A stretch of 64,000 nucleotides of DNA from Larix kaempferi (taxonomy: Eukaryota > Streptophyta > Pinopsida > Pinales > Pinaceae): assembly GCA_027924585.1 (NCBI GenBank), contig BSBM01000386.1:7208501-7272500 (forward strand), in the 5' to 3' direction. Under the pieces are notes generated by a model. The model was given only the letters and a program-made list of their open reading frames with translations, was not told the origin of the DNA and searched no databases. The translations under genes were made by a program, and so were the position numbers. Positions 45,265 to 56,306 of the stretch are shown here, in pieces (the first letter of the stretch is position 1; every line of letters starts with the position of its first letter).

Positions 45265-45593
45265 TGTTAACGTTTTAACACAAGAGAAATAGAAAAGGAT
45301 GGAACATAAGTGGACATAATGATTGCCTTCTCATCATTAAACATAAGCATATATAGAATTACATCACACCAAGACCATGTGACAATACCATGAGACAAAA
45401 AATACTATGGGATAGTAATTCTATATATAGAATTACATCACACCAAGACCATGTGACAATACCATGAGACAAAAAATACTATGGGATAGTAATGCCAACT
45501 AAATAGTCAAAGTGACCAACTAACTAATCAACTACTCAACTAATTAATGCACTAATGGCCGGTAGTGGACTGACGAGATTACACTTCTTGACA
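45265..45593 (-). repeat. 5' LTR of the deleted Copia element (329 bp) with internal duplication
   Basis: It reads TGTTAACGTTTTAACAC to ACACTTCTTGACA. It is about 73 bases longer than the partner LTR because a segment (ACATCACACCAAGACCATGT onward) is tandemly repeated at 45361 and 45435. Confidence 0.88.
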
Positions 45594-45598
45594 TCTAT
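45594..45598. repeat. 5-bp target duplication TCTAT, right copy
   Basis: Same five bases as at 42833-42837, directly outside the LTR. Confidence 0.85.
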
Positions 45599-47060
45599 AA
45601 GAGGTATTCAGGTAATGGAAAGCTTGTAACTAACATTTTCAATTTATCGACGATATCCTTATCTTCGATGAAAGATCTGTCATGGAATGGAGACACTTGA
45701 AGCATGTTTTAAATCTATTTTGTTCTGCGACAAGCATGGAGATAAATCCCCATAAGTCTCAGCTCCTTTTTAATGCTTTGGAGAGGGAACTTGAAGCAGA
45801 ATTAGGCCAATTGATTCCTTTTAATCAGGCACATGTAGAGGATGGGCTCAAATATCTAGATTTTTTTATAAAACCCAATGATTATAGAGTGGCATATTGG
45901 AATTGGATAGGCAAAAAACTCAACGACCGGGTCCAATGCTAGTGTTTTTGTTGGTTGCCCCGAGATGGCAAGTTAGTGCTAATCAAGTCAGTATTACAAA
46001 GTATCCCAATTTACTAGTTATCCTGTGTGCATGTTCCAAAATCAATTCTAACGAGGGTAAGGAAGACATGTTTCAAATTCTTATGGTCTAACAAGGTGAA
46101 GAAGGATGACATCCCTTTGGTTAAATGGTCAACTCTGGCAAAGCTAAAGGATCTTGGTGGCTGGGAATAAAAATCATCTATCTTTTTGGTGAAGCTCTTG
46201 TGACTAAAATATTATGGAGACTCTTGTTCAATAATGGGCTAGGGGGAATTAATGCGAGGAAAGTATTTTGGAGGAGGGACCGGGGAGGATTAGCTCCGTA
46301 GGGAAAACAAATCTTGTTGTGGGTATTCATATCTTGGTTACTTGCTCATATGCAATTTTATTCTTGCAAGACATCTTGAGAAATGCTAAATGTGCAGGTA
46401 AATGGGATAAAGATTTGATCCTGGGTTGTTTCGATGCTTGGATGAATGATGCAAACACCTCCTATCATAGATCTTTACCATGTTTTTTAATTTGGTGTCT
46501 CTGGTTGGCTAGATATCATGCACTGTTTGATGGCAGATATTGGCCAGTCACCGTTACAGTGGCCAGGTTTCAAATCTGTGGCTAAAGGTTTCATAAACTA
46601 CAATAGCCAATGATAAATTTTCAAGTGCCATGGGGATTCTTTGACGAAGCATGTCAAGGGAATCCAGCATCTTGCGGGACTGGTGCAATTCTTATTTCTG
46701 TCTCCAAATCATTTCTTCAAATTAAAAGCAAATGCAAGGGTTGGAACAAACTCCAGGGTTGAAATTTTTGCATTGTGGTTTTGGTATAAACTTTACTCGT
46801 GGTAGATTGGTACAACAGGCGATGTCAATCTTCTAAAGAGTTTGGGCAGATGGATCGGGGTTCATGATTGTAATTGTCAATCACACAAACAAAGAATTCA
46901 ATCGTTATGCAGACGCCCTCTCAAAATAAGCATTACCTCTGCTGGAAGGTAAAATTTATATCCAATAATTCAAGGAAGGGTATGGTTTCCCATAAACCAC
47001 CCTTAATCTTTTTTATATGAATGGAAACTTTGCACAGCGATCAGTTACTAATTTGGCCTG
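45599..47060 (+). pseudogene. L1 ORF2, RT catalytic box to RNase H end
   Basis: RT resumes with the catalytic box FIDDILIFDE (45641-45670), CSATSMEINPHKSQLLFNAL and LKYLDFFIKPNDY near 45850. The following region is shortened and frame-broken: GGLW-type pieces near 46150, then LPCFLIWCLWLARYHALFDG near 46480-46540 and the RNase H start WGFFDEACQGNPASCGTGA at about 46630-46690. The end (NHTNKEFNRYADALSK-like, in shifted frames) is near 46880-46930. The AT-rich DNA after about 46990 shows no tail. Confidence 0.75.
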
Positions 47061-48063
47061 TGTTTTTTATTTTTTCTAGTTATCACTCAAAAAGTCTAAG
47101 AACATGATAGGCTCAGTTTTGATCTTCAGCAGGGGTTGGGAATAGTTAGACAGTGTTCAAATATATTATCATCTCCTGGCAGTCTTCTTGAGTTCTGGAC
47201 TGAAAAAGTAATTTGAGATATATGGCTCGAAAATGTATTATTTTTACTCTTCATGATTAATGGAGTAAAAAAGTAAATTGATCTAGCAGGATCGGATATG
47301 TATATTTTGATTGCAGAAGATATAGAAAATATAAAGATTTTCCTAAGAAAAAAAAACATTAAAAAGTATGTGTTAACAAGTTCTCTTCTCGAATTGTACA
47401 TTGCTTTTTGGAAATTTTAATTACTTTAATTTATTTATCTTACAAAACAATGTATTTATTTTATAAGTTAATAATTTAGATTACATATATATACATATGC
47501 TTATTTATTTATTTATGTTTAATATTTAATCTATTTATATTGTAACTTATAGTATTCTTTCAAAACTAAATATATTTAATTTATTTAAGTTGAATTATTT
47601 TATTTATTTAAGTTGTATGTTGTTAATTTATCTTCTTCAAAATTCACACCTTTGCAATTTCTTTTTTAATAGAAACGGTTGAAGAGCTTTTGATTATATA
47701 TAAAAAGAGGAGTACAGAGAATATAGATAGGATTGCTCCCATAACAGGACAGCATCCATTACATCTTGTTCATCATTCTCTAACTTGTAGCTGTCATGAA
47801 AAATACCTCTTATGTGGAAGCTATAACTTCTTACATACTGTCCAAGCAAAAATATGCAGAAACAAAACATAGTAGGGAGCATTCTGTCTGACCACAGTGA
47901 GACTACTAAAAGGAAAAAGCAGACTGACAAGAACCTATTATAGGATTTCTGGAGGCTAATGCCTTTGTCCATAATTCCAGATTATACAAAAAACTAAGTG
48001 ACCACAAAAAAGAAACCATAACTTATGCATAAAATGAGAGTAACTCATAACCAAGAGACTAGT
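47061..48063. other. AT-rich, no gene seen
   Basis: Very AT-rich between 47400 and 47700 with TTTATTTAT-type runs. No motif or supported frame. Confidence 0.5.
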
Positions 48064-48547
48064 GCCGGAGGCATGCGTCCAAGAAGGTGTTTTCATCAGT
48101 CACTACGCTCCTATCCTTCGCTGAGTGAGCTCCAACTTGTAGCCCCGAGTTGACTAGTTCTTTCTTTAGCATATCCAATTTCCTGCCAACTTCTAGTATT
48201 TTACTATTTGTAGCCTCCATCTAAACTTCCTTTATGTTCTCATGAGGGAGAATTGCACCCATAGCTTCTTCAAGTTTACATACCCGCTCCACAAACTTAC
48301 TGTTGTGATGCTTGACCTCAGAGTGGGTTGCTTGAGCAAGAGAAAATAGACGGGTTAGGGCCCGCTTCATTTCTAAGTTCTCGTTTCTCGCTATCCTGAC
48401 TTGATTTTCCAAGTCATTTATATTACTCATGACTCCCCCGAGGTCATAACTTCTATCATTTCCTTGACCAGCGCCGAGATTGGCCAGATTTTCCTTTTCC
48501 AGGGTGTTGCTTGGGCGCTCCTCCTTCCCTACCATATCAAATGACAA
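48064..48547 (-). pseudogene. Orphan coiled-coil ORF
   Basis: On the minus strand one frame runs from 48547 to 48064 with a single TAG at 48221-48223. It reads MSFDMVGKEERPSNTL, a helical stretch NDLENQVRIARNENLEMKRA, LTRLFSLAQATHSEVK and, after the stop, NSKILEVGRKLDMLKKELV, ending ACLRH. It is heptad-like and highly charged. It resembles in style the coils at 20.5, 39 and 54 kb. Family unknown. Confidence 0.5.
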
Positions 48548-49049
48548 AGTCCATGAATTGGAGAGCTAACTTGCACGTCTTCATGCACAATGCCATGAAC
48601 TCCTTCAGAAATCGATTGCACCCAGCTATGAGCACCATAAACACTTCTAATCGGCTTTTTGCAGCGAAGACATTTCGCCAGAACCTCAGAGCCACTCAGG
48701 GTTGGAGGGTCGGAACTAAAATGCTCCATTTCAATGCAATTCCTCCAACACCAAGCAGGATGTGCCTGATTTAGGTCGTATACAGAACTCCCTGAACTAA
48801 ATGCATACACGAAGTAGAGACTCGAATGAGGGCAGAAACATTCCCTCCAGTGATTAAAAACATTCCTCGAAACTGACAGATCTCCTCTAGATTGCGCATG
48901 TGAGCTATGTGGCTGAGGCGTGGAGCGGTCCTGCAGCAATTACGAGTGGAGCATGTGAGGATCCGAAATAGATCCGGATGATAGGATTGAAGGGATAGGT
49001 AGATTGTCAAATGGTTCATGGGAATGGGGAAATAGGGGTGGTGCAATAA
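48548..49049 (-). other. Possible N-terminal part of the 48-kb orphan ORF
   Basis: Minus-strand frames at 49046-48771 (HIAHMRNLEEICQFRGMF) and 48939-48529 overlap. The best continuous reading switches between them and leads into the coiled-coil frame. No family is recognised. Confidence 0.3.
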
Positions 49050-49099
49050 ACCACTTTTTGGCTGCCATTAATCACGATCCAAGGGAGATCAAGACCAAG

Positions 49100-49513
49100 G
49101 TTTTGACCACCGTTTCTATTGGGAGGGAAAGCAGAATTAAGGAATCCAAATGTTTTCAAGAGTAACATTATCCCTCTCTAGAACACCACATCTCAAACCA
49201 ACTCCTTTATTCGCCATACTATCCGCAGGCGATTGTGGCCTCTTAGAACATCAAGAAAGTTAATTGATTTAAATTCTTTGGCTAGATAGTTGAGAAGATG
49301 GTGCATCTTGGAGGAAGGGATCTTCCAATTCCTTGTAATATTTCTTGCTTCCCTTGTGACGATTAAGGAGTCTCCAATAGTAGTCATTTCCTCAATTCCC
49401 ATGTCTCTAGCCAGCTCCAAACCTTTAATTAAGGCGAGCCATTCCGCGCCATTATTCGTTTTTCTCCCGATGCCCCAGGCGTATTCTCTTTGCTTGTTCC
49501 AACACCTTTGCAA
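49100..49513 (-). pseudogene. RNase H fragment of an L1-type LINE
   Basis: The minus-strand peptide contains WGIGRKTNNGAEWLALIKGL, ELARDMGIEEMTTIGDSLIV and LNYLAKEFKSINFLDVLRGH. These are the middle and C-terminal blocks of an LINE-type RNase H (NN.AE..AL catalytic block and GDS). A shifted frame then reads DSMANKGV, the usual end. It abuts a TA microsatellite at 49517-49545 on one side. Confidence 0.75.
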
Positions 49514-49516
49514 TTT

Positions 49517-49545
49517 TTAAGGTATATATATATATATATACCTTG
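49517..49545. repeat. TA microsatellite at the Gypsy/LINE junction
   Basis: About ten TA units separate the LINE RNase H fragment from the truncated Gypsy pol. Confidence 0.85.
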
Positions 49546-51205
49546 GTTGTAGTTGGACTTGAGAGCATGCCTTTCAGCTTGTTTGTACTTCCCTTCTTAT
49601 ACTTCATGATTAAATGGAATTATTGTAAGAATCACATCCACTTATAATGTTTAGTCTATTGTAGCTTACTCTGGGCCTGCAAATACTGCAATGGGTGGTG
49701 ATTAGTGTGAATGATGGTCTCCTTGCCCATAAGATACTGCTTCCACTTCTTAATAGCTTGAATTAGGGCATAAAGTTCCTTATCATAGGTAGGGTAGTTT
49801 AACACTCCCTCGTGAAATATTTCAGAATGATAGCATATTGACCTCCCTCCTTGCATCAAAACCGCTCCCATAGCATACCCACTTACATCTATCTCCAATT
49901 TGAAAGGCTTCTGATAATTAGGTAATGTGAGAACTTGTGCGTGACTAATCTTTCACTTGAGCTCTTCAAAGGATTTTTGTTGATTCTTCCCCCATTGGAA
50001 CCCCTTGATGTTGGTTGTTATGGCATGGAGACATGCAGCCACAACCAAAAAGGATGCAATGAACTTCCAAAGGTATTGTGTCGCCCCTAAAAAGATCCTA
50101 AATTCAGTGACATTTGTAGGAGCAAGCCACTTTGTGATGGCCTCCATCTTTGCAGGATCAATATTTGGTTCTCCTCCACTATTCACATACCCCAAATACA
50201 CCAAGCACTACTGAACAAATTCACATTTCTTACGGTTTTCCAGCAGCTCATTTTTTCCAAGGTCTCCAACACCTACTTGAGATGTGAGATATGCTCTTCC
50301 CAGGGAGCACTATAAACCAATATGTCATCTAGGTATACTATAACAAATGATTCTAAGAAAGGGTGTAATACACCATTCATCAAATGCACAAATGTAGCTG
50401 GTGCATTGCATAAACCAAACGAAATTACTAACCATTCATATAGACCTTGCCTAGTTTTGAAGGAAGTCTTCCAAGTGTCTTATTCCTTCGCTTGCACCTG
50501 GTGGTATCCTGATTTGAGATCCAACTTGGTGAAGTACTTGGCATGCTACAACTGGTCCAACAAATCATCGATCCTCGGTAGAGGGTACCGATTCTTGAGC
50601 GTGACCTTGTTCAATGCTCTGTAGTCGATGCACATCGTCCAATTACCATCCTTATTGGGTATTATGATCATAGGTGACCCACAAGGTGAGGTGATTGATT
50701 GTATCATGCCCTGCTCCAACAACTGTTGCAACTACTTCTTCACTTCATCTGCTTCTATGGCAAATTATCTATACAGTCCAATGTTTGGCAATGGAGAATC
50801 TAGCAATAACTATATCTTATGCTCCACCTCCCTCTTAGGAGGTATCCCCTTAGGCTCCTGGAACACTTCTCTGTATGCTTGCAAAAGGCTCTCCAACTGT
50901 TGTTTATGATCTTTGGTACATCCCTCCAAGAATGCATTCACTTTTATTGATTCACCTTCTTGTTGATTTTGTCTTAAGAAAAGTAATACAAACTTCCTAC
51001 TTTAATTGATCGATTTTTTCACCTGGTTGGCACTTACTAGAAAGATATTTGATTTACCTTTGTGCGCATTGATGATGAAGGATTTCCCATCCTTGATCAA
51101 GCGGTATTGGTTGTCTCTCCTCGTGAAGATTGCATCCCTCATGTACATGTAGGAGCTTCTATACACTACACCACAAATATCCAGGGGTACTATATATACC
51201 TCCAC
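49546..51205 (-). pseudogene. Gypsy pol: RT and RNase H
   Basis: Reading leftward there is a post-protease segment DICGVVYRSSYMYMRDAIF (51180-51120). RT follows with [20 protein letters not shown] and [20 protein letters not shown] (50690-50570), then the catalytic box [19 protein letters not shown] near 50345-50290. The connection segment VYLGYVNSGGEPNIDPAKME and FRIFLGATQYLWKFI is at 50204-50070. RNase H follows with EIDVSGYAMGAVLMQGGR (49897-49845), PTYDKELYALIQAIKKWK and HHPLQYLQAQSKLQ. The family block after that (KYKKGSTNKL) is at about 49580. Stops and frameshifts are scattered. Confidence 0.88.
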
Positions 51206-52551
51206 TTCATTAACATATTCTGCACGTCTGGAAAACTTTATCTTGCATTGTTTCCTGACTATGAGCTATGCATCCTTATTTACCCATCCCAATGGGTAGG
51301 TACTACATGATCATGTACTTCCAATCCAAGCTTATGTACTAGATCCTCTAATATGAGGTTTCCCTGCGAACCAGAATCGAATAAAGCATCAATCTTGATC
51401 TGGATCTTGATGTAGAAGAGTTCCATCATCTCTTTCTCTTCCTTGGGGTGAATTCTACTCAGATTCACCTTCTTTTGTACCATGGTACATATAATATTTT
51501 CATCCATATCTAATCTACTTTCTAACTCCTTACTTGACTATGTGGCTAGAAGGTTCTTCTTCTTGGCATCCTTCTTGCAGCTCTTGGGGTTCAACTCTAA
51601 ATGTAGGCTTCCAATGCTTTTCTTCAATGTGACCATCTATATCACAATGCTTACAATGGTTTTTCATATCCTTGCACTGATGTGCAGTGGTTGTAGTCTT
51701 CTTCTCCTTTCCTTCCACTTCTTTTTACCCTCCTTGGTAGCATCTTGGCTCTCTTTATGTTTCAAACTGCTTGGTTGTCCTTTCTTTTGGCCTATGTTTT
51801 CCAGGTAATGTGCTTGTACACATACTTAATCAATTGACCCGGGCTTGAAGGGCATCACCTACCCCAATATGTGACTATGTAACTCTCCTAAGTACTTGGG
51901 GAGTACATATGGGTTCTTGGGTGAGACACACAACATGATAGCCATCTTCCTGAACTCGGTGGTGTATTATCACACACTCGGCCCCTGCCTTTCCCTGAAG
52001 TAATGCCAACGAATCCACTGGTCCTCTACATACCCAATAGGGTAGAATTGGGACTTGATGAAGGTTTTAAAGTCCTCCCACTTGGTTACTAGCAGATCGC
52101 CCTCCAACCTAAGTGCTTATGTGTTGCTTTCCCACCAAGTTCATGCATGGCCCTCTAACTCTAGTCGGGCAAACAAGATATTTTGATCCTCAGTTATCTA
52201 ATGGATACTGAAATAAACCTTCAACTCCTGCAACCAATGATTTAGTTTCAGAGCATCGATCTCACCTTGATACGACTTGATGTCGACTTTCACTTCCATC
52301 TTGAAGAGAGACTGGGAAGGAATATCGGTACTAGAACTCGACTACTCTCTCTCGATTTCTTTCATCGGCTCCTTTTCTGGGTCATTTTTATCTTTTGGTT
52401 TCCCCTCATATCCGAATTCTAATTTAAAGACTCCAAAATCCCTTAAAGGTCTTAACTTGCTCTCTAGAGCATCCAAAAGGATTGGCATGTTGCATGAGAT
52501 AACAACAACTTGTATTTCCAATTTTGAAAGCCATTGCTCATAATCATTCAT
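51206..52551 (-). pseudogene. Gypsy gag, zinc knuckle and protease
   Basis: gag starts at 52551 (MNDYEQWLSKLEIQVV). A Glu/Lys-rich stretch follows, then MEVKVDIKSYQGEIDALKLN and HWLQELKVYFSI at about 52302-52205, the usual plant Gypsy gag core. A damaged zinc knuckle HCKHCDIDGHIEEKHWK (last Cys replaced by His) lies near 51665. The protease has ALFDSGSQGNLILEDLV at about 51395-51340, keeping the Asp-Ser-Gly active site. Multiple stops are present between 52200 and 51830. Confidence 0.82.
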
Positions 52552-52651
52552 CGCTCCTTGAACATACTCGTATGTCGTGGCTAGGGTTCGAAGACTTTTT
52601 TTTCAGCAACTACTGGATCTTGCGATTACCCACAAAACCCAAAGAAAAACT

Positions 52652-52664
52652 GTTTTGATAACAA
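52652..52664 (-). promoter_or_regulatory. Probable Gypsy primer-binding site
   Basis: TTGTTATCAAAAC on the minus strand, a diverged form of TGGTATCAGAGC, between the LTR end and gag. Confidence 0.5.
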
Positions 52665-52666
52665 TA

Positions 52667-53700
52667 TGATCTATAAAATGTCGTGGATATTCCACTGGAA
52701 TAGTTCGTCACAACGGATCTTAAAACATAGATCTTTTTTATTAGCTTATTTTTATTGAATGCCAAATAATTGGAATTGAAACAAGAATAACTAGAGAAAA
52801 TAAGTACACAATCCACATAATAACACAAGATATTCCTTGGGAAAACCCACTATGGGGAAAAACCCAGCCACAAATGAGGACTATGCATTGCTCTTCATAT
52901 CATAATGCAAATACAAAGGAAATGGTACTCACCATGGAGTTACCTATGACTCTGCAGCCAAAATGGCTACTACAAGATCTCCTATCTCCTATATTTTGCT
53001 CTAATATCCACTCCCTAGTGTTGTTTTCTCGACTATGGAACAATATAATACATCAAATTAATGGCTCCCTTCTTCTCTCGATGGATCAATATTTAACATA
53101 ACGCAATAGTCGTATATGATTAATTTTAGGGTTTTTGCATGCCCCAACTCCTGATTAAGGTTAGGGTTTTGGACCTTCTATAGTGTTCTTGAAATTCCAC
53201 ACATGACTAGCTCCACATGTGCGAGAAATGAGAGTTGACATGGAATCCACTCGGTACCATGGTGGTCAATTGGATAGGTCAACTTGTCGGAGGCATAACT
53301 TCCTCATATGGACTCTAATTGAGGCGATTCTTGCACCATTGGAAAGGTATTGGTGTGCATAATGCAAACAAAAACCTTCAAATTGTTTTGCAGGTAAAAA
53401 TTGACGTTTAAAGCCTCAAAATGCGCTCAAAAGGTCTCAGACCATTTTTTTACTCCAAACCTGAAAGTGAGACTTGCCCCTTAAATGGGCCCTACAAGCC
53501 AATTCATCCAATCTTTCGACCCCGAAAACTCCAAGTAGGTGAAAATTATATATTGATCCATTTTGGATCAATTACAATGTACCAATCCAAAAGGAGAGCT
53601 TAAAGAGTTTATGAAGAAGCTATCCATACCATATACAGTCATCCAAAATATCTTAGTTATTTCCATATAACTAAAAATGATTATACTATTGTAGGTTTTA
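52667..53700 (-). repeat. 5' LTR region of the Gypsy element, right end unresolved
   Basis: The left boundary is taken as TGATCTATAAAATG just outside the primer site. The following kilobase is non-coding with LTR-like composition. No second copy exists in the window to fix the right end, so 53700 is only approximate. Confidence 0.4.
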
Positions 53701-53774
53701 ACAAACTATCCTAACAACAGTTAACAAAACAATATCATAAATAGATAAGACTAATTAGAACTATGGCCACTATT

Positions 53775-54260
53775 CATGATCTGGTCTTCAACATTTTCTT
53801 CCACATCTTCTTCAACATTTTCTTCGTCTTGATCCTTTGAGCTTGAGATAGTCACTGCAGCATGCATAGGTTGGCGAATAGAGGAGCCCTTAGTTCCCCT
53901 ATTGTTGAAGTAGATTGTAGTTCTAGACTGTTTTGAAACACTTGAAGATCATCATGTCGATCCAGGGTGTCCCAGATAGTGTCAACCTATGCTCTATACA
54001 TGTGGATGTTTCCATCTGCATCATCCAAGCGAATATCCAAGTAGGACATTTGCGACAAGAGCTAATGGACAACCAGCTCAACATCATCCAAATAAGATTC
54101 TAAACTAGGGATGTGTGTAGTGAACTGATGAACAACCTCCATATGTGAATTCATGCAACATAAATGGCTACGAATGTCTTTGATATAAGCTCGAGCATCT
54201 CTTATTTGTCAGAGAGTTCCTGTAGTTTGGTCTCCAAATCCATCACAGGCTTCATCATTG
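53775..54260 (-). pseudogene. Orphan coiled-coil relic
   Basis: On the minus strand from about 54260: MMKPVMDLETKLQELSD, then after a one-base shift RDARAYIKDIRSHLCC, FTTHIPSLESYLDDVELVVH, LLSQMSYLDIRLDDADGNIH and VDTIWDTLDRHDDLQVFQNS, with about three stops in 160 codons. Regular hydrophobic spacing suggests a coiled coil. No family is recognised. A Glu/Lys-rich end (KKMLKKMWKKM) follows near 53815. Confidence 0.45.
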
Positions 54261-55330
54261 CAAAAACACATCAAAACTCCAGTATCCCAAACTTTCCAAG
54301 TCAATGACAAAACATAAAATGAACCAAACCTGTAAATAATCTCCTAAAGATTGTCCTCTGCACTCCTAGATAATGCTGCAACCAAAATCCACTCCCCTAG
54401 GGCGTAGAGGGATGCTTCAACAACCTATGAAACCTGCAATGCCATCCCTTGCACACAAAACACACCAGTCTTTTGCATCTTTGTTCTGAACCAAGAAATG
54501 CAAATGATGAATCTTGCATAGGAAGAAAGGAAATATAAAGCCTGAAACGTTGCAATGTCCAAACCACTTGTAGAGTCCTCCACACACGAGATATACTATT
54601 GGATTAAACCCTATTTTGATGACATAGAACGGTGGTGATTGTCATTAAGTGGAGAGATGACGCTCCGCCTTGTGATTGAGGAAAAAATTAATGCATTCCC
54701 CATCTTACGATTCAACGGAGAAATCATGGGGCATTCAAATAAGCGACTAGGGGAGCCAACACGAAACTTGTTGATCCCCATTTATAAACATGTCCTTTTA
54801 ACCATAAATGTCGCTTTATTTGCGATTAAATCGGTTGTTGTCTTGTTATCTCGTCGCACATGAACGGACTAGACTTTGGGAATTTAAGTAAGAAGGATAT
54901 TGATACATTGTTGCAACCATCCCGCTATCTTATCTTAAAGATATTTTTTCTCTGGCTTGAGAGATGATCAAGAGGGAGTCTCCTATGACGACAAGCGATT
55001 GGATGCCAAGAGGAACAATACTTTTGAGTCCTTGGTAGAGAGCATATCGTTATGCTTGGTTGTTTCTAGCTTTCCCTAATCCCCTTTCAAATGTTAGTAC
55101 TATATTTCCTCCGGGATCCAATAGAACCCCGTTCGCACCTACCTCCCCACATACTTTCCTAACTTTATACCATATTTTATTTTTAAATATCTTGTTTTTA
55201 CTATTAGATATTAGAAAGTACATAAAAAGTTATGAGTATGGTTGAGAATATACTTATTCAATTTTAATGATGAAAGATAAAATTAAAATTATTGTTAATA
55301 AATTTTTATTTTTATTTTTACTATGGAGAA
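54261..55330. other. No gene seen
   Basis: Short frames only. The stretch 54640-55250 is unremarkable, and 55150-55330 is AT-rich. Confidence 0.45.
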
Positions 55331-55334
55331 TCGG

Positions 55335-55530
55335 TAATTTTGTTGGGATCACCTGGACTAGGCCCAGGTTCAAATCTGGTGGCTGCCACTATAACCCCAA
55401 GAGTATACCCAACGGCTTGTACGCTGGATATACCAATAACTTAAGACTTAGAAAGGGTCAAGAGGTCTAGAGACCACATGTATAATCCGGATCCCAAACT
55501 AAAATCGAGACGCCCACCTCTCTAGCCTTA
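55335..55530 (-). mobile_element. SINE body (family A), head missing
   Basis: It shares with the SINE at 17.8 kb the block GTATACCCAACGGC, GCTGGATATACC.ATAACTT and CGAGACGCC-type sequence, and with 29.2 kb the block GGTTCAAATCTGGTGGCTGC followed by CACTATAA. No tRNA-like head is present at the 55530 end, so the copy is 5'-truncated relative to its minus-strand orientation. From 55531 to 56023 nothing is recognised. Confidence 0.65.
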
Positions 55531-56023
55531 TATTTTTTAAATTATTCGTCAAAACAAGTCTATGGGGTGTAAACAAGTTGGTTATAAGGTGCACTATTAA
55601 GGCACTCCTTGCGACATCATGGTTTCAAACCTCAAATAGCGTGTGCACCTATGTAGAGGCAATGTGGGTGCACCTAAAAATTATAGTGGTAACAAATCAA
55701 AATCAAGCCTGTATCACACGAGTAGGAACTCGACTCAATTACGAATTCCTATATATATAATTCTAATTTAATCATAATTACTCATAATCATAATCGCATA
55801 ACTTTATAACATATTTGCTTTTTAAATATCTTAGTTTACTATTACACACTAAAAATACAAATTAATTTTGAATACAACCGAGAATAATACTTAATTCATG
55901 TATTATTTCTAAATAAATGCTCCCAAGACAAAAGTAGGGCCGTAACAAACAAAGTAGGAAGAAAAAGTGTTTTGTAATGACAAAAGTGAGGCTAGAAAAA
56001 GTTATAATTTTGTAAAACAACTT

Positions 56024-56297
56024 ACACTCGCATGCCACCAACATGGCACCAATGATTATTCTTGAACATGTAATGTAAAGGTTGTGAAGCAAATAAAGGT
56101 GAAAATACTATGAAAGTGGTGGGATTGACATGAAGAAATTATTGGTGGTCTTGTGAAGGCACACTCGCATGCCACCAACATGGCACTAATGATTATTCTT
56201 GAACATGTATTGTAAAGGTTGTGAAGCAAATAAAGGTGAAAATACTATGAAAGTGGTGGGATTGACACGAAGAAATTATTGGTGGTCGTGTGAAGGC
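56024..56297. repeat. Tandem duplication, 137-bp unit
   Basis: ACACTCGCATGCCACCAACA onward is repeated from 56161 with a handful of differences; each unit ends GTGAAGGC. The LINE at 56307-63549 integrated at the end of the second unit. Confidence 0.92.
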
Positions 56298-56306
56298 AAT
56301 GAGCTT
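56290..56306. repeat. 17-bp LINE target-site duplication, left copy
   Basis: GTGAAGGCAATGAGCTT, identical to 63550-63566. Confidence 0.92.

Larger units (their letters stand above)
42838..45593 (-). mobile_element. Internally deleted Copia element (2.76 kb)
   Basis: It is a complete minus-strand element with two LTRs (42838-43093 and 45265-45593), a primer-binding site (45253-45264), a purine tract (AGATTAAGGGGGTG on the minus strand) next to the 3' LTR, and a TCTAT target duplication. The interior keeps gag and only the last piece of RNase H. Protease, integrase and RT are missing, so it is a non-autonomous deletion derivative. It lies inside the RT of the 33-47 kb LINE. Confidence 0.88.
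33085..47060 (+). mobile_element. L1-type LINE, broken by two nested LTR elements
   Basis: A plus-strand L1 is distributed over 33085-34561, 41216-42837 and 45599-47060, about 4.6 kb in total. ORF1 begins inside its central region, so the copy is 5'-truncated. ORF2 is interrupted in the endonuclease by the LTR element at 34562-41210 and in the RT by the Copia derivative at 42838-45593. The reading order of motifs is kept across both breaks, which proves nesting rather than chance neighbours. No poly(A) tail or target duplication was identified. Confidence 0.85.
49546..53700 (-). mobile_element. Gypsy LTR retrotransposon, 3' truncated
   Basis: A minus-strand element with 5' LTR (from 52667 rightward), primer site, gag, zinc knuckle, protease, RT and RNase H in Gypsy order. 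It ends inside the RNase H-integrase linker at a TA microsatellite (49545). Integrase and the 3' LTR are gone. The right boundary of the LTR is not resolved. Confidence 0.75.
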
